Below are positions 1 to 7,368 of a stretch of 10,544 bases of DNA, in pieces (the stretch's first letter is position 1; the number at the start of each line of letters is the position of its first letter). Position numbers and translations under genes: made by a program. This DNA comes from Sporomusaceae bacterium (GTDB lineage: Bacteria > Bacillota_C > Negativicutes > Sporomusales_B > UBA7701): NCBI GenBank assembly GCA_022839045.1, contig JALHDI010000097.1, positions 1 to 10,544 of the forward strand, read 5' to 3'. The notes under the pieces are model-generated. The model did not search any database and was not told the DNA's origin. It saw only the letters and a list, made by a program, of their open reading frames with translations.

Positions 1-2021
1 GCCCCGGCCAGAACTTTGATCGACGCCAGCAGCTTGCCCAGCGACTTGATGACGATCTCCTGCTGGCCGATCAGAGTATCGACGATTACCCCCGCCTTCT
101 GCTCGCCCATATGAACAATAACGACGTACAACTCCTCCGCGCATTCGCCCGCCGACTCCGGAACGCCGAGCACCTTGCCCAGGCGCACGATCGGGATAAT
201 CTGCCCGCGCAGGAGGATGACCTCCTGATTCTGGATCGTCTTGATATCCCCCGGCGTGATATTGATCGTGCTGTCGATCGAGCCCAGAGGGATGGCGTAA
301 ATCTCCTCGCACACCTTGACGAGCAACGCCTGGATAATCGCCAGAGTCAGCGGCAACCTGATCTTGAACCGCGACCCCTCGCTCACCTTGGTCTCCACAT
401 CCACCATGCCGCCCAGCGACTCGATCTTCGTCTTCACAGCATCCATGCCCACGCCGCGGCCGGAAACGTCGGTCACGGTCTTGGCGGTTGAGAAGCCCGG
501 CAGGAACAGCAGGCGGACGGCCTCGGCGGCATCCATCTTCTCGGCCTCGGCCTGACTGATCATCCCCTTCTCCAGCGCCTTTTGCTTGACGATCTCCGGG
601 TTCACGCCCGCGCCGTCGTCCTCCACCATAATAATGACGTTATTGCCCTCGTGGCGTGCTATCAGGCGGATCTCACCGACCGGATTCTTGCCCTTGGCCT
701 CGCGTTCGGCCGGGCTCTCGATACCGTGATCGATGGCGTTGCGCAACAGGTGAACCAGCGGATCGCCGATCTCGTCGATAACGGTGCGGTCGAGCTCGGT
801 CTCCTCGCCCTGGATGATGAGATTGACCTCTTTGCTCAGATCGCGCGACAAATCGCGCACCATGCGGGGGAAGCGGTTGAAAACCTGACCCACGGGCACC
901 ATGCGGACCTTCATGACGACCGCCTGCAAATCGGTGGTGACCCGGTCCATCTGTTCGATCGTCTCCGTAAGATCGGTAAGGCGGTGGCTGAGACCGATCT
1001 GCTCCAGGCGGGTCTTGTTGATAACAAGCTCGCCGACCAGATTGAGCAGCGTGTCGAGCTTATCGATATCCACGCGGACCGACTGGCCGCCGCGGAGCTT
1101 CTTGTCGGCCATCGCCGGCGCATCGGCCGCCGGGGGCGCATCGGGTCTGGCGACAGGGGATTCGGCGGCCGGCTTGTCCGCTGGTGCGGCAGCAACCGTC
1201 TTTGCTGCGGCAGCCTGCTGCGGCGAGTCGGCCGCGGCTGGGGCCGCGTCGGGGATCGACAGCGGCAGCACATTCGCCGTCTCGATCTCCGAAATCGCGA
1301 GCAGCACCTGCTGGACCTTCTCCGCCTCGGCGTCGCTCAGCGCCACGACCGTAAAACTGTTGTCGAAATTCTCCTTCTCCAGCTCCTCGGCCGGCGGAAC
1401 ACTCTTGATAACGTCGCCGAGCTCGTCGAGAGCGTTCATCACCATATACGCCCGGGCCGACTTCAGGAGGCAACCCTCGCGCAGCGCCACCTGCACCTCG
1501 TAAGCGGCGTAGCCTTGCCGGTTCGCGGCCTTGATTACGTTTATCTCGGTATCGTTGAGAGTAATGCCGGACGACATGGCGACAACGGGGGCGACGGCAG
1601 CTTTCTTCGCGACGGCGGCCGGCGCAGGCTCCTCCTGCTCTTTGCCTGCGGCCAGCTTGGCCAGCTTGGCGGCCAGAGGCTTGATATCCACCGTTGCCTC
1701 GCTGTTGCTGGCGATGCTCTCCACCGCTTGCTCAAGCGTATCCAAACACTTGAAAAGGGTGTCGATGATGGCGGGAGACGCCTTCAACTGACCTTTGCGC
1801 AACAGGTCGAGGACATTCTCCATCTCGTGGGTGAGCTCGGCGATCGCCGTGAACCCCATCGTGGCCGACATGCCCTTGATAGTGTGGGCGCTGCGGAATA
1901 TCTCGTCAAGCACCGACAAGTCGCGCGGATCGTTCTCAAGGCTCAAAAGGCACCTATTGAGTGTTTGAAGGTGTTCGCGCGACTCTTCCAGGAACATCCC
2001 CATGTATTGATTTAATTCCAT
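1..2021 (-). CDS. cheA: Chemotaxis histidine kinase CheA, 5' part (C terminus beyond window edge)
   Basis: CheA autophosphorylates on a histidine under control of chemoreceptors and passes the phosphate to CheY and CheB. From the ATG at 2021 the frame stays open to the window edge, giving 673 codons. Domains seen in order: P1 phosphotransfer domain (about 1-105) with phospho-acceptor His46 in SAHTIKG; P2 response-regulator docking domain (about 155-256); a long Ala/Pro-rich linker (about 257-315); P3 dimerisation helices (about 318-375); P4 kinase ATPase with N box LLRNAIDHG (Asn428), G1 box DDGAG (468-472) and G2 box GRGVGMD (521-527); then the CheW-like P5 domain, which runs off the edge. 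B. subtilis CheA has about 670 residues, so only a few tens are probably missing. A GGAGGTG ribosome binding site lies at 2028-2034 and the start is 1 nt after the cheB stop, implying coupled translation. All catalytic boxes are intact. Identification is secure; the missing C terminus cannot be judged. Confidence 0.97.
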   Translation of the reverse strand, partial: MELNQYMGMFLEESREHLQTLNRCLLSLENDPRDLSVLDEIFRSAHTIKGMSATMGFTAIAELTHEMENVLDLLRKGQLKASPAIIDTLFKCLDTLEQAVESIASNSEATVDIKPLAAKLAKLAAGKEQEEPAPAAVAKKAAVAPVVAMSSGITLNDTEINVIKAANRQGYAAYEVQVALREGCLLKSARAYMVMNALDELGDVIKSVPPAEELEKENFDNSFTVVALSDAEAEKVQQVLLAISEIETANVLPLSIPDAAPAAADSPQQAAAAKTVAAAPADKPAAESPVARPDAPPAADAPAMADKKLRGGQSVRVDIDKLDTLLNLVGELVINKTRLEQIGLSHRLTDLTETIEQMDRVTTDLQAVVMKVRMVPVGQVFNRFPRMVRDLSRDLSKEVNLIIQGEETELDRTVIDEIGDPLVHLLRNAIDHGIESPAEREAKGKNPVGEIRLIARHEGNNVIIMVEDDGAGVNPEIVKQKALEKGMISQAEAEKMDAAEAVRLLFLPGFSTAKTVTDVSGRGVGMDAVKTKIESLGGMVDVETKVSEGSRFKIRLPLTLAIIQALLVKVCEEIYAIPLGSIDSTINITPGDIKTIQNQEVILLRGQIIPIVRLGKVLGVPESAGECAEELYVVIVHMGEQKAGVIVDTLIGQQEIVIKSLGKLLASIKVLAG

Positions 2022-2022
2022 T

Positions 2023-3078
2023 TTACACACCTCCGTGTTTGCTTTGCAGGTGTTTGACGATTTCGCCGGCGACGCCGGGCAGCGGCACGACTCGATCGAC
2101 TATTCCCAGTTCGATAGCCGCTTTCGGCATACCGAACACTACTGTGGTTGATTGATCCTCGGCGATGGTGAACCCCCGCCCCGTTTTGATGGCCTTCATC
2201 CCGCGGGAGCCGTCGGCGCCCATCCCCGTGAGGATGACGCCCACCGCCCGCGGCCCGTAAATCCTCGCCGCCGCCTCCATCGTCGGATCCACCGACGGCC
2301 GGTGGCCGCCGATGGGCGGCTCCTGGTGGAGGCGCACTACCGTCTTGGCGCCCTCGCGCACCAGCGTCATATGGAAATCGCCGGGGGCGATGACCGCCAG
2401 GCCGGGCCTAAGCACGTCGCCGTTCTCGGCCTCCTTGACCGTCAGGGCCGCCAGGCTGTTGAGGCGGTCGGAGAGAGACTTGGTGAACCCGGGAGGCATA
2501 TGCTGGACAATGACCACCGGACACGGCAGATTGCCGGGCAGGTGGGTGAGAACCTCCTGCAGAGCCCGCGGCCCGCCGGTCGAAGTACCGATGGCGACGA
2601 TCCGCTCGTCGTGGCCGGGCGCGAACGCCGGCGGCTGTGCGGGCGGCGGCGCGGGCGGCGCGGGCGGCCGGATGAGCTGCCTCACGTTGGCGCGGGCGGC
2701 GGCCCGGCATTTGGAGAGAATCTCGGTCCTGATCTGATCGATGCTCGAAATCGGGCCGGCCGTCTTGGCGACGAAATCCACCGCCCCTTTTTCCAGAGCC
2801 CTGAGCGTGGCGTCCGCACCCTCGCGGGTCAGGCTGCTCACCATCACGACCGGCGTCGGGACCTCCCGCATTATCGTCTCCAGGGCGCTGAGGCCGTCCA
2901 TGACCGGCATCTCCACATCCATAGTCACGACATCGGGCCTCAGGCGCTTGACCTTATCAATGCCGTCCTTGCCGTTGCGGGCGGCTTCGAGAACGGAAAA
3001 ATCACTTTCGGCGGCGAAAAGGTCGGATAACACTTTGCGCATAAAAGCGGAATCGTCGACGACGAGTACTTTGATCAC
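2023..3078 (-). CDS. cheB: Chemoreceptor glutamate methylesterase/deamidase CheB
   Basis: CheB removes methyl groups from (and deamidates) receptor glutamates, and is activated by phosphate from CheA during chemotactic adaptation. The chosen GTG start at 3078 gives 351 residues, the usual CheB length. It follows a strong GGGAGGTGGG ribosome binding site, and the receiver's first strand (IKVLVVDD) begins at residue 2. The frame is open further upstream, but that stretch resembles no protein and lacks a ribosome binding site. Domains: receiver (1-about 120) with acidic pair Asp8/Asp9, phospho-acceptor Asp54 in MDVEMP, Thr84 and Lys105; a Pro/Ala-rich linker (about 138-150); and the methylesterase domain (about 158-348) with triad Ser166 (GTSTGG), His193 (VQHMPPG) and Asp289 (GMGADG). 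These match E. coli CheB Ser164, His190 and Asp286 closely. It acts in the cytoplasm at receptor arrays. It is the first gene after the 170-bp gap and is coupled to cheA downstream. Confidence 0.97.
   Translation of the reverse strand: MIKVLVVDDSAFMRKVLSDLFAAESDFSVLEAARNGKDGIDKVKRLRPDVVTMDVEMPVMDGLSALETIMREVPTPVVMVSSLTREGADATLRALEKGAVDFVAKTAGPISSIDQIRTEILSKCRAAARANVRQLIRPPAPPAPPPAQPPAFAPGHDERIVAIGTSTGGPRALQEVLTHLPGNLPCPVVIVQHMPPGFTKSLSDRLNSLAALTVKEAENGDVLRPGLAVIAPGDFHMTLVREGAKTVVRLHQEPPIGGHRPSVDPTMEAAARIYGPRAVGVILTGMGADGSRGMKAIKTGRGFTIAEDQSTTVVFGMPKAAIELGIVDRVVPLPGVAGEIVKHLQSKHGGV
2028..2034 (-). promoter_or_regulatory. Ribosome binding site of cheA
   Basis: GGAGGTG on the minus strand lies 6 nt before the cheA ATG, inside the last codons of cheB. 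It fixes the cheA start. With the 1-nt gap between cheB stop and cheA start, it suggests translational coupling of the two genes. Confidence 0.85.
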
Positions 3079-3248
3079 AGCTATCCCACCTCCCGTAAAA
3101 GTCAAAGCAGATACCTCGTTCGTATAATGCCGATAATGTATATTTCCATAATTTTGTCCCGCTACCTCTCGCCATTTCGACAAATTTTAGCAAACGGCAT
3201 AAAAATTGCGTTGCGTCGTCATAATCGCGGCATTTTCGCGCATTGCGA
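3079..3248 (-). other. 170-bp intergenic gap between flhG and cheB, possible internal promoter region
   Basis: This is the largest non-coding stretch in the window; other gaps are 0-60 nt or overlaps. It is visibly richer in A and T than the flanking genes, with runs such as CTAAAATTTG and AAATATACATTAT on the coding strand. I looked for a SigA-type pair and a SigD-type pair (TAAA, about 15 nt, GCCGATAT) reading toward cheB and found only weak partial matches. No clear GC hairpin followed by a T run is present after flhG. Besides the cheB ribosome binding site I see no small gene with a start, ribosome binding site and recognisable product. An internal promoter for the chemotaxis genes is plausible from position and composition only. 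Confidence 0.35.
3085..3094 (-). promoter_or_regulatory. Ribosome binding site of cheB
   Basis: The minus strand reads GGGAGGTGGG, followed by 6 nt and a GTG codon at 3078. No comparable site precedes any upstream in-frame candidate, so this site decides the cheB start and excludes the longer open frame. Confidence 0.85.
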
Positions 3249-4136
3249 TCAGCGGATCATATCGAGGAACTTGCTGAAGAACCCCTTGATGCCCATCGGC
3301 TGATTGACATCCTTGCCGTACAGCAGCCGCTGGGCGATCTGGTCGATGCAGCGGGCGGAAATGGTCTCCGGATGGGCGACCACGAGCGGGACCTGGCGCT
3401 TGACCGCCTTCGGCACGTTCGGGTCCTCGTAAATGAACCCCAGGCTGGTGACGCCGACCCCGAGGAACCGCTGCGACACCTTGCCTAGTTTATCGACGAC
3501 CGTCTGCCCCTCCTCCATCTCCAGCACCCGGTTGACCACCAGGCGGAGCGGCGCGCGGCCGTAATGCGAGGCATATGCCTTCATGACCGCATAAGCGTCG
3601 GCGATCGCCGTCGGTTCCGGGGTCGTTATGATTATCACCTCATCGGCGGCCATCACGAAATTGAGAACATTGCGGTGCAGTCCGGCGCCGGTGTCGATCA
3701 GAATAACGTTGGCCCACCTGTCGAACATCACCACCTGATTGATGATCTTCTGGGTCTGGGCGTCGCTGAGATTGGCCAACTGGTATATGCCCGAGCCGCC
3801 GGACATGAACTTGATGCCCCGCGGGCCGTCCATAACGACATCATTGATGTGATAGCCGCCGTCGAGCAGGTTGAGGAGGTTGTACTTGGGCGTAAGCCCC
3901 AGCACGAACTCCACGTTGGCCAAACCCAGATCGGCGTCGATGACCAGCACCTTCTGCCCCAGATTGGCGAGAGCGAGGGCCAGATTGGCGGTAAGGTTGG
4001 TCTTCCCCACCCCGCCCTTGCCGCTGGTAACGGTGATGACGCGCGCCCGGGAATCGGACTGCTTTATTATCGGGTTCTTGGCTGCGGTCTGGTATCCTCG
4101 CGCCATTTGTCTGAGGCGCTCCGCTTGATCGCGCAT
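3249..4136 (-). CDS. flhG: Flagellum number regulator FlhG (FleN/YlxH), MinD-like ATPase
   Basis: FlhG is a MinD/ParA-family ATPase that dimerises at the membrane with ATP and stimulates the FlhF GTPase, limiting flagellar number and position. The protein has 295 residues, typical for the family. The N terminus carries the DQAERLR activator motif (3-9), which matches the DQAxxLR element known to stimulate FlhF. The deviant Walker A is SGKGGVGKT (38-46) with signature Lys40 and catalytic-loop Lys45; DADLGLAN follows at 67-74, and Walker B at 144-148 (VILID). The C terminus ends in an amphipathic, Phe-rich helix with basic ends (about 282-295: GIKGFFSKFLDMIR), matching the family's membrane-targeting sequence. 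The ATG at 4136 is 1 nt past the flhF stop, with a GAGGG ribosome binding site inside the flhF end. The retained activator motif and adjacent flhF argue for true FlhG rather than a generic MinD. Confidence 0.95.
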   Translation of the reverse strand: MRDQAERLRQMARGYQTAAKNPIIKQSDSRARVITVTSGKGGVGKTNLTANLALALANLGQKVLVIDADLGLANVEFVLGLTPKYNLLNLLDGGYHINDVVMDGPRGIKFMSGGSGIYQLANLSDAQTQKIINQVVMFDRWANVILIDTGAGLHRNVLNFVMAADEVIIITTPEPTAIADAYAVMKAYASHYGRAPLRLVVNRVLEMEEGQTVVDKLGKVSQRFLGVGVTSLGFIYEDPNVPKAVKRQVPLVVAHPETISARCIDQIAQRLLYGKDVNQPMGIKGFFSKFLDMIR

Positions 4137-4137
4137 G

Positions 4138-5244
4138 TCAGTCCCTCAAAATCATATTAGCTAGCTTGGCGGGGTTGGCCAGTTCGATGTCGTCGGGCAC
4201 GTTCTGCCCGGTGGTTATGTACGACAACGTTGTCGGGAACTGATACAACAGATTGAATAACGTGCCGAGATTGGTCGCCTCGTCGGTTTTCGTAAACAGG
4301 AACTTCTGCGGCGAGCATACGGAAAAGCGGTTGACCGTCTCCAGCGCGTCCCCGTACTTGGTGGTCGTACTCAGCACCAGGTAAGTCTCGATATACGGGT
4401 CGACAGCCAGCAGCGCCTGAAGCTCGGCGAGCTGGTAATGGTTGCGGGGGCTGCGCCCGGCGGTGTCGACGAGCACCAGCCGCTTGTCGCGGTGCCGGTA
4501 CAGGGCGGCCTTCATCTCGTCGGGCGTATAAACAATCTCGAGCGGCACGTCGATGATATCGGCATAAGTCTTAAGCTGCTCAACGGCGGAAATCCGGTAA
4601 GTATCGGCCGTCACCACCGCCACCTTGAGACCCTGCCCGAAAGCGAAACTAGCGGCCAGCTTGGCGATCGTCGTCGTCTTGCCGACCCCCGTGGGGCCGA
4701 TAAAAGCCACGACCTTGCAGCCGGTCTCCGGGACGACGATGCCCTCTACCCGCTGCAGATGATTGGTCAGCCGCTCAAGCAGCAACTGCCGAACGAACGC
4801 CGGGTTGTTGCCGGTGAGCGGTCCCTCTTCGGGAAGCCCTTGGACGAGATTATCGGCGATGGCGTCGTCGATATCATTCTTGACCAACAGATCGTACAGG
4901 GGGTGATGCTGCTTTTCCTGGCGCGGCAGCTTGGTCAGCACCTGTTCGATCATCTTGCGCATATTGGAAAGCTCCAACTGGAGAGCGGTCACCTTGGCGT
5001 CGTCCTCGCTCGGCCGCGGCAGGACCACGGGCTGCGGAACAGCCGTCTTGCGCTCGGGAACAGGGGCCGGCGGCGGCGTATCGAGCGCGGCCATGACCTC
5101 GACCATCTCCTTGCCGAAAAAGCCGAGGAAACCGCCCCGGCGGAAACGGCGCGTGTGAAGGATCACCGCGTCCCGGCCGAGGTCGCCCTTGACCTGCGCC
5201 ATGGCGTCCTGGATGTTGTTGGCGGTAAAAACCTTGACCTTCAC
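4138..5244 (-). CDS. flhF: Flagellar SRP-type GTPase FlhF
   Basis: FlhF is the third SRP-family GTPase, beside Ffh and FtsY. It localises to the membrane and marks the site of early flagellar basal-body assembly. The protein has 368 residues, the usual length. Domains: basic N-terminal B domain (about 1-55, with an RRFRRGGF stretch); a Pro-rich linker (about 56-80); the helical N domain (about 85-165); and the NG GTPase domain. Nucleotide motifs are intact: P-loop GPTGVGKTT (183-191), DTYR (214-217), G3 DTAGRS (260-265) and G4 TKTDE (318-322, guanine-specificity Asp321). The GTG start at 5244 directly follows the flhA TAG with no intervening base. A GGTGAG ribosome binding site lies at about 5252-5257 within the end of flhA, so translation is probably coupled. 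The next gene, flhG, encodes its GTPase activator. Confidence 0.96.
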   Translation of the reverse strand: MKVKVFTANNIQDAMAQVKGDLGRDAVILHTRRFRRGGFLGFFGKEMVEVMAALDTPPPAPVPERKTAVPQPVVLPRPSEDDAKVTALQLELSNMRKMIEQVLTKLPRQEKQHHPLYDLLVKNDIDDAIADNLVQGLPEEGPLTGNNPAFVRQLLLERLTNHLQRVEGIVVPETGCKVVAFIGPTGVGKTTTIAKLAASFAFGQGLKVAVVTADTYRISAVEQLKTYADIIDVPLEIVYTPDEMKAALYRHRDKRLVLVDTAGRSPRNHYQLAELQALLAVDPYIETYLVLSTTTKYGDALETVNRFSVCSPQKFLFTKTDEATNLGTLFNLLYQFPTTLSYITTGQNVPDDIELANPAKLANMILRD

Positions 5245-7308
5245 CTAAATTCTCACCATCCCAACGGCTTGCACTTCGATCTTCGGATCAAGCTCGGCGT
5301 ACGACAGCACGATGAGGTTGGGCGCCACCCGTTCGGTCACCTTGCGGAAATACGGCCTCGTGGCCGGGCTGGCCAGCACGACCGGCTGATAACCGAGATT
5401 GGTAAGCTTCGGCAGCTCGTTCGACAAACTGTTGACGATCGCCTGCACCGTCGATGGGTCGAGGGCGACGTACGAACCGTGCTCGGTCCGCTGGACAGCG
5501 CCGTTGATCGTGTTCTCGAGTTGAGGGTCCACCGTCAGACAGGCCAGAACATTGTTATAAATGAACTGGCGGGATATCTGGCGGGCCAGCGCGTGGCGCA
5601 CGTATTCGGCCAGCACCTCGGTATCCTTCGTGGCCGGCGCGTAATCGGCCAGCGTCTCGAGGATGGTCACCAGATCGCGGATGGAAATCCGCTCGCGGAG
5701 CAGATTCGCCAGCACCTTCTGGATGTCGCCCAGCGACATCAGGCTGGGAACAAGCTCATCCACCACCGCCGGATTGGACTGCTTGACCGATTCGATGAGC
5801 GTCTGAACCTCCTGGCGGCCGATGATCTCGGCCGCGTGGCCCTTGATGACCTCCGTGAGGTGGGTCGCCAGCACCGACACAGGATCGACGACCGTATAAC
5901 CGGACAGCTCCGCCTGTTCGCGCTCGTTCTCCTGGATCCACAGCGCCGGCAGGCCGAACGCGGGCTCGAAAGTCTCGACGCCGCTGATCTCCTCCGACAC
6001 CGTGCCGGGGTTCATGGCCATATAATGGTCGGGCAGCAGCTCGCCCTTGGCCACCTCCACCCCGCGCAGCTTGATAACGTACGCGTTGGGCTTAAGCTGG
6101 ATATTGTCGCGGATGCGGATAGTCGGCACCACCAGGCCGAGCTCGAGGGCGCACTGGCGGCGGATCATCACGATCCTGTCCAGCAGATCGCCGCCCTGGC
6201 TCACATCGACCATCGGGATGAGACTGTAACCGATCTCCAGCTCCATCGGGTCGACAGCCAGTAGCGAAACGACGTTCTCCGGCTTGCGCACCTCCTCGAT
6301 CTCCTTCTCCTCGCGGCGGGTTATCTCCGTCGCGGCGTCGCTCTTGGCGGTGCGCGTCAGCACGAAGGCGATGGCGCCGCAGACTAGGCTCAGCACGAAA
6401 AACGGCAACCCCGGCAGGCCGGGCACCAGGCCCAGGCCGGCGAGGACGGCGGAGGCGATCATGAACACGCGCGGGTTAGTCAGCAACTGGCCGACGATAT
6501 CGTAGCCGAGGTTGACATCCGAGGCGGCGCGGGTTACGACGATACCGGTCGCAGTCGAAATCAGCAGCGCCGGAATCTGGTTGACGAGACCCTCGCCCAC
6601 CGTCAGGAGCGTGTAAGTCGAAAGCGCCTGGACGATGTCCATGTTGCGCTGCAGCATACCGATAGCAAAGCCGCCGACGATATTAATGATGATAATGATA
6701 ATGGCGGCGATCGCGTCGCCCTTGACGAACTTGCTGGCGCCGTCCATCGCGCCGTAAAAATCCGCCTCCCGTTGGATGTTGCGGCGGCGCTGGCGGGCCT
6801 CGGCGTCGTTGATGAGGCCGGCGTTGAGATCGGCGTCGATGCTCATCTGCTTGCCGGGCATGGCGTCCAGAGTGAAACGGGCGGCCACCTCGGCGACGCG
6901 CTCGGCGCCGCGGGTGATGACGATGAACTGGATGATGATAAGGATGACGAACACGATGAAGCCTACCAGCGCGTTACCGCCGACGACGAAATTGCCGAAC
7001 GCCAGGATAACGTCGCCGGCGTAGCCGTCGAGCAAGATGAGCCTGGTCGACGAAACGTTGAGCGACAACCGGAAAAGAGTCGTAATCAGCAACAGCGACG
7101 GGAAGACCGAAAGCTGCAGCGGTTCGGTGTTATAAATAGCCACCATCACGATGACCAGCGCGAAGGTGATGTTGAAAGTAAGCAGGATGTCGAGGAGCAG
7201 CGGGGGCACGGGGATAATCATCATCACGACGACGGTGATGATCGCGATGGCGATGAAAATGTCGCTGTAGCGTAAAATTGCCGCAAATGGCGAGGGCTGT
7301 GTAGCCAT
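5245..7308 (-). CDS. flhA: Flagellar type III export gate protein FlhA
   Basis: FlhA is the largest export-gate subunit. Its membrane part is linked to proton-driven export, and its cytosolic domain forms a nonameric ring that docks chaperone-substrate complexes. The protein has 687 residues, close to the family norm. Residues about 15-320 are strongly hydrophobic, consistent with the family's eight transmembrane helices. The FHIPEP-family signature is seen as FRLSLNVSSTRLIL (79-92) and as the conserved cytoplasmic loop MPGKQMSIDADLNAG (150-164). A charged linker (about 321-340) leads to the cytosolic domain (about 345-687), starting near ENVVSLLAVDP. The ATG at 7308 is preceded by AAAGGAGCGGAG with suitable spacing. 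The gene follows flhB after a 60-nt gap and abuts flhF. No deletions or frameshifts are seen. Confidence 0.98.
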   Translation of the reverse strand: MATQPSPFAAILRYSDIFIAIAIITVVVMMIIPVPPLLLDILLTFNITFALVIVMVAIYNTEPLQLSVFPSLLLITTLFRLSLNVSSTRLILLDGYAGDVILAFGNFVVGGNALVGFIVFVILIIIQFIVITRGAERVAEVAARFTLDAMPGKQMSIDADLNAGLINDAEARQRRRNIQREADFYGAMDGASKFVKGDAIAAIIIIIINIVGGFAIGMLQRNMDIVQALSTYTLLTVGEGLVNQIPALLISTATGIVVTRAASDVNLGYDIVGQLLTNPRVFMIASAVLAGLGLVPGLPGLPFFVLSLVCGAIAFVLTRTAKSDAATEITRREEKEIEEVRKPENVVSLLAVDPMELEIGYSLIPMVDVSQGGDLLDRIVMIRRQCALELGLVVPTIRIRDNIQLKPNAYVIKLRGVEVAKGELLPDHYMAMNPGTVSEEISGVETFEPAFGLPALWIQENEREQAELSGYTVVDPVSVLATHLTEVIKGHAAEIIGRQEVQTLIESVKQSNPAVVDELVPSLMSLGDIQKVLANLLRERISIRDLVTILETLADYAPATKDTEVLAEYVRHALARQISRQFIYNNVLACLTVDPQLENTINGAVQRTEHGSYVALDPSTVQAIVNSLSNELPKLTNLGYQPVVLASPATRPYFRKVTERVAPNLIVLSYAELDPKIEVQAVGMVRI

Positions 7309-7368
7309 TTATCTCCGCTCCTTTCCGCATAAATTCGTCCGGCAGGGCGCCTGTTCCTTAATTCGGGG

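Noticed and set aside
582..2015. Plus-strand open frame of 477 codons opposite cheA
   Set aside because: It is antisense to the intact CheA reading frame, with the same shadow composition and no recognisable domain.
2152..3030. Plus-strand open frame of 292 codons opposite cheB
   Set aside because: It is antisense to CheB, whose receiver and esterase catalytic residues are all present; the translated sequence is low-complexity Gly/Arg/His.
3079..3183. Upstream extension of cheB to 3183
   Set aside because: The frame is open, but the added 35 residues do not resemble CheB and begin at a TTG without a ribosome binding site. The receiver starts at the GTG at 3078 directly after a strong site.
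3195..3248. Possible terminator after flhG
   Set aside because: Short complementary pieces (ATCGC/GCGAT) and a T5 run occur on the coding strand, but they do not form a continuous GC stem next to the T run.
4438..6264. Very long plus-strand open frame (608 codons) opposite flhA/flhF
   Set aside because: It lies wholly antisense to flhA and flhF, whose domains are unmistakable. Its translation is rich in His, Asp, Arg and Leu, as expected from reading GC-rich codons backwards, and shows no family motif.
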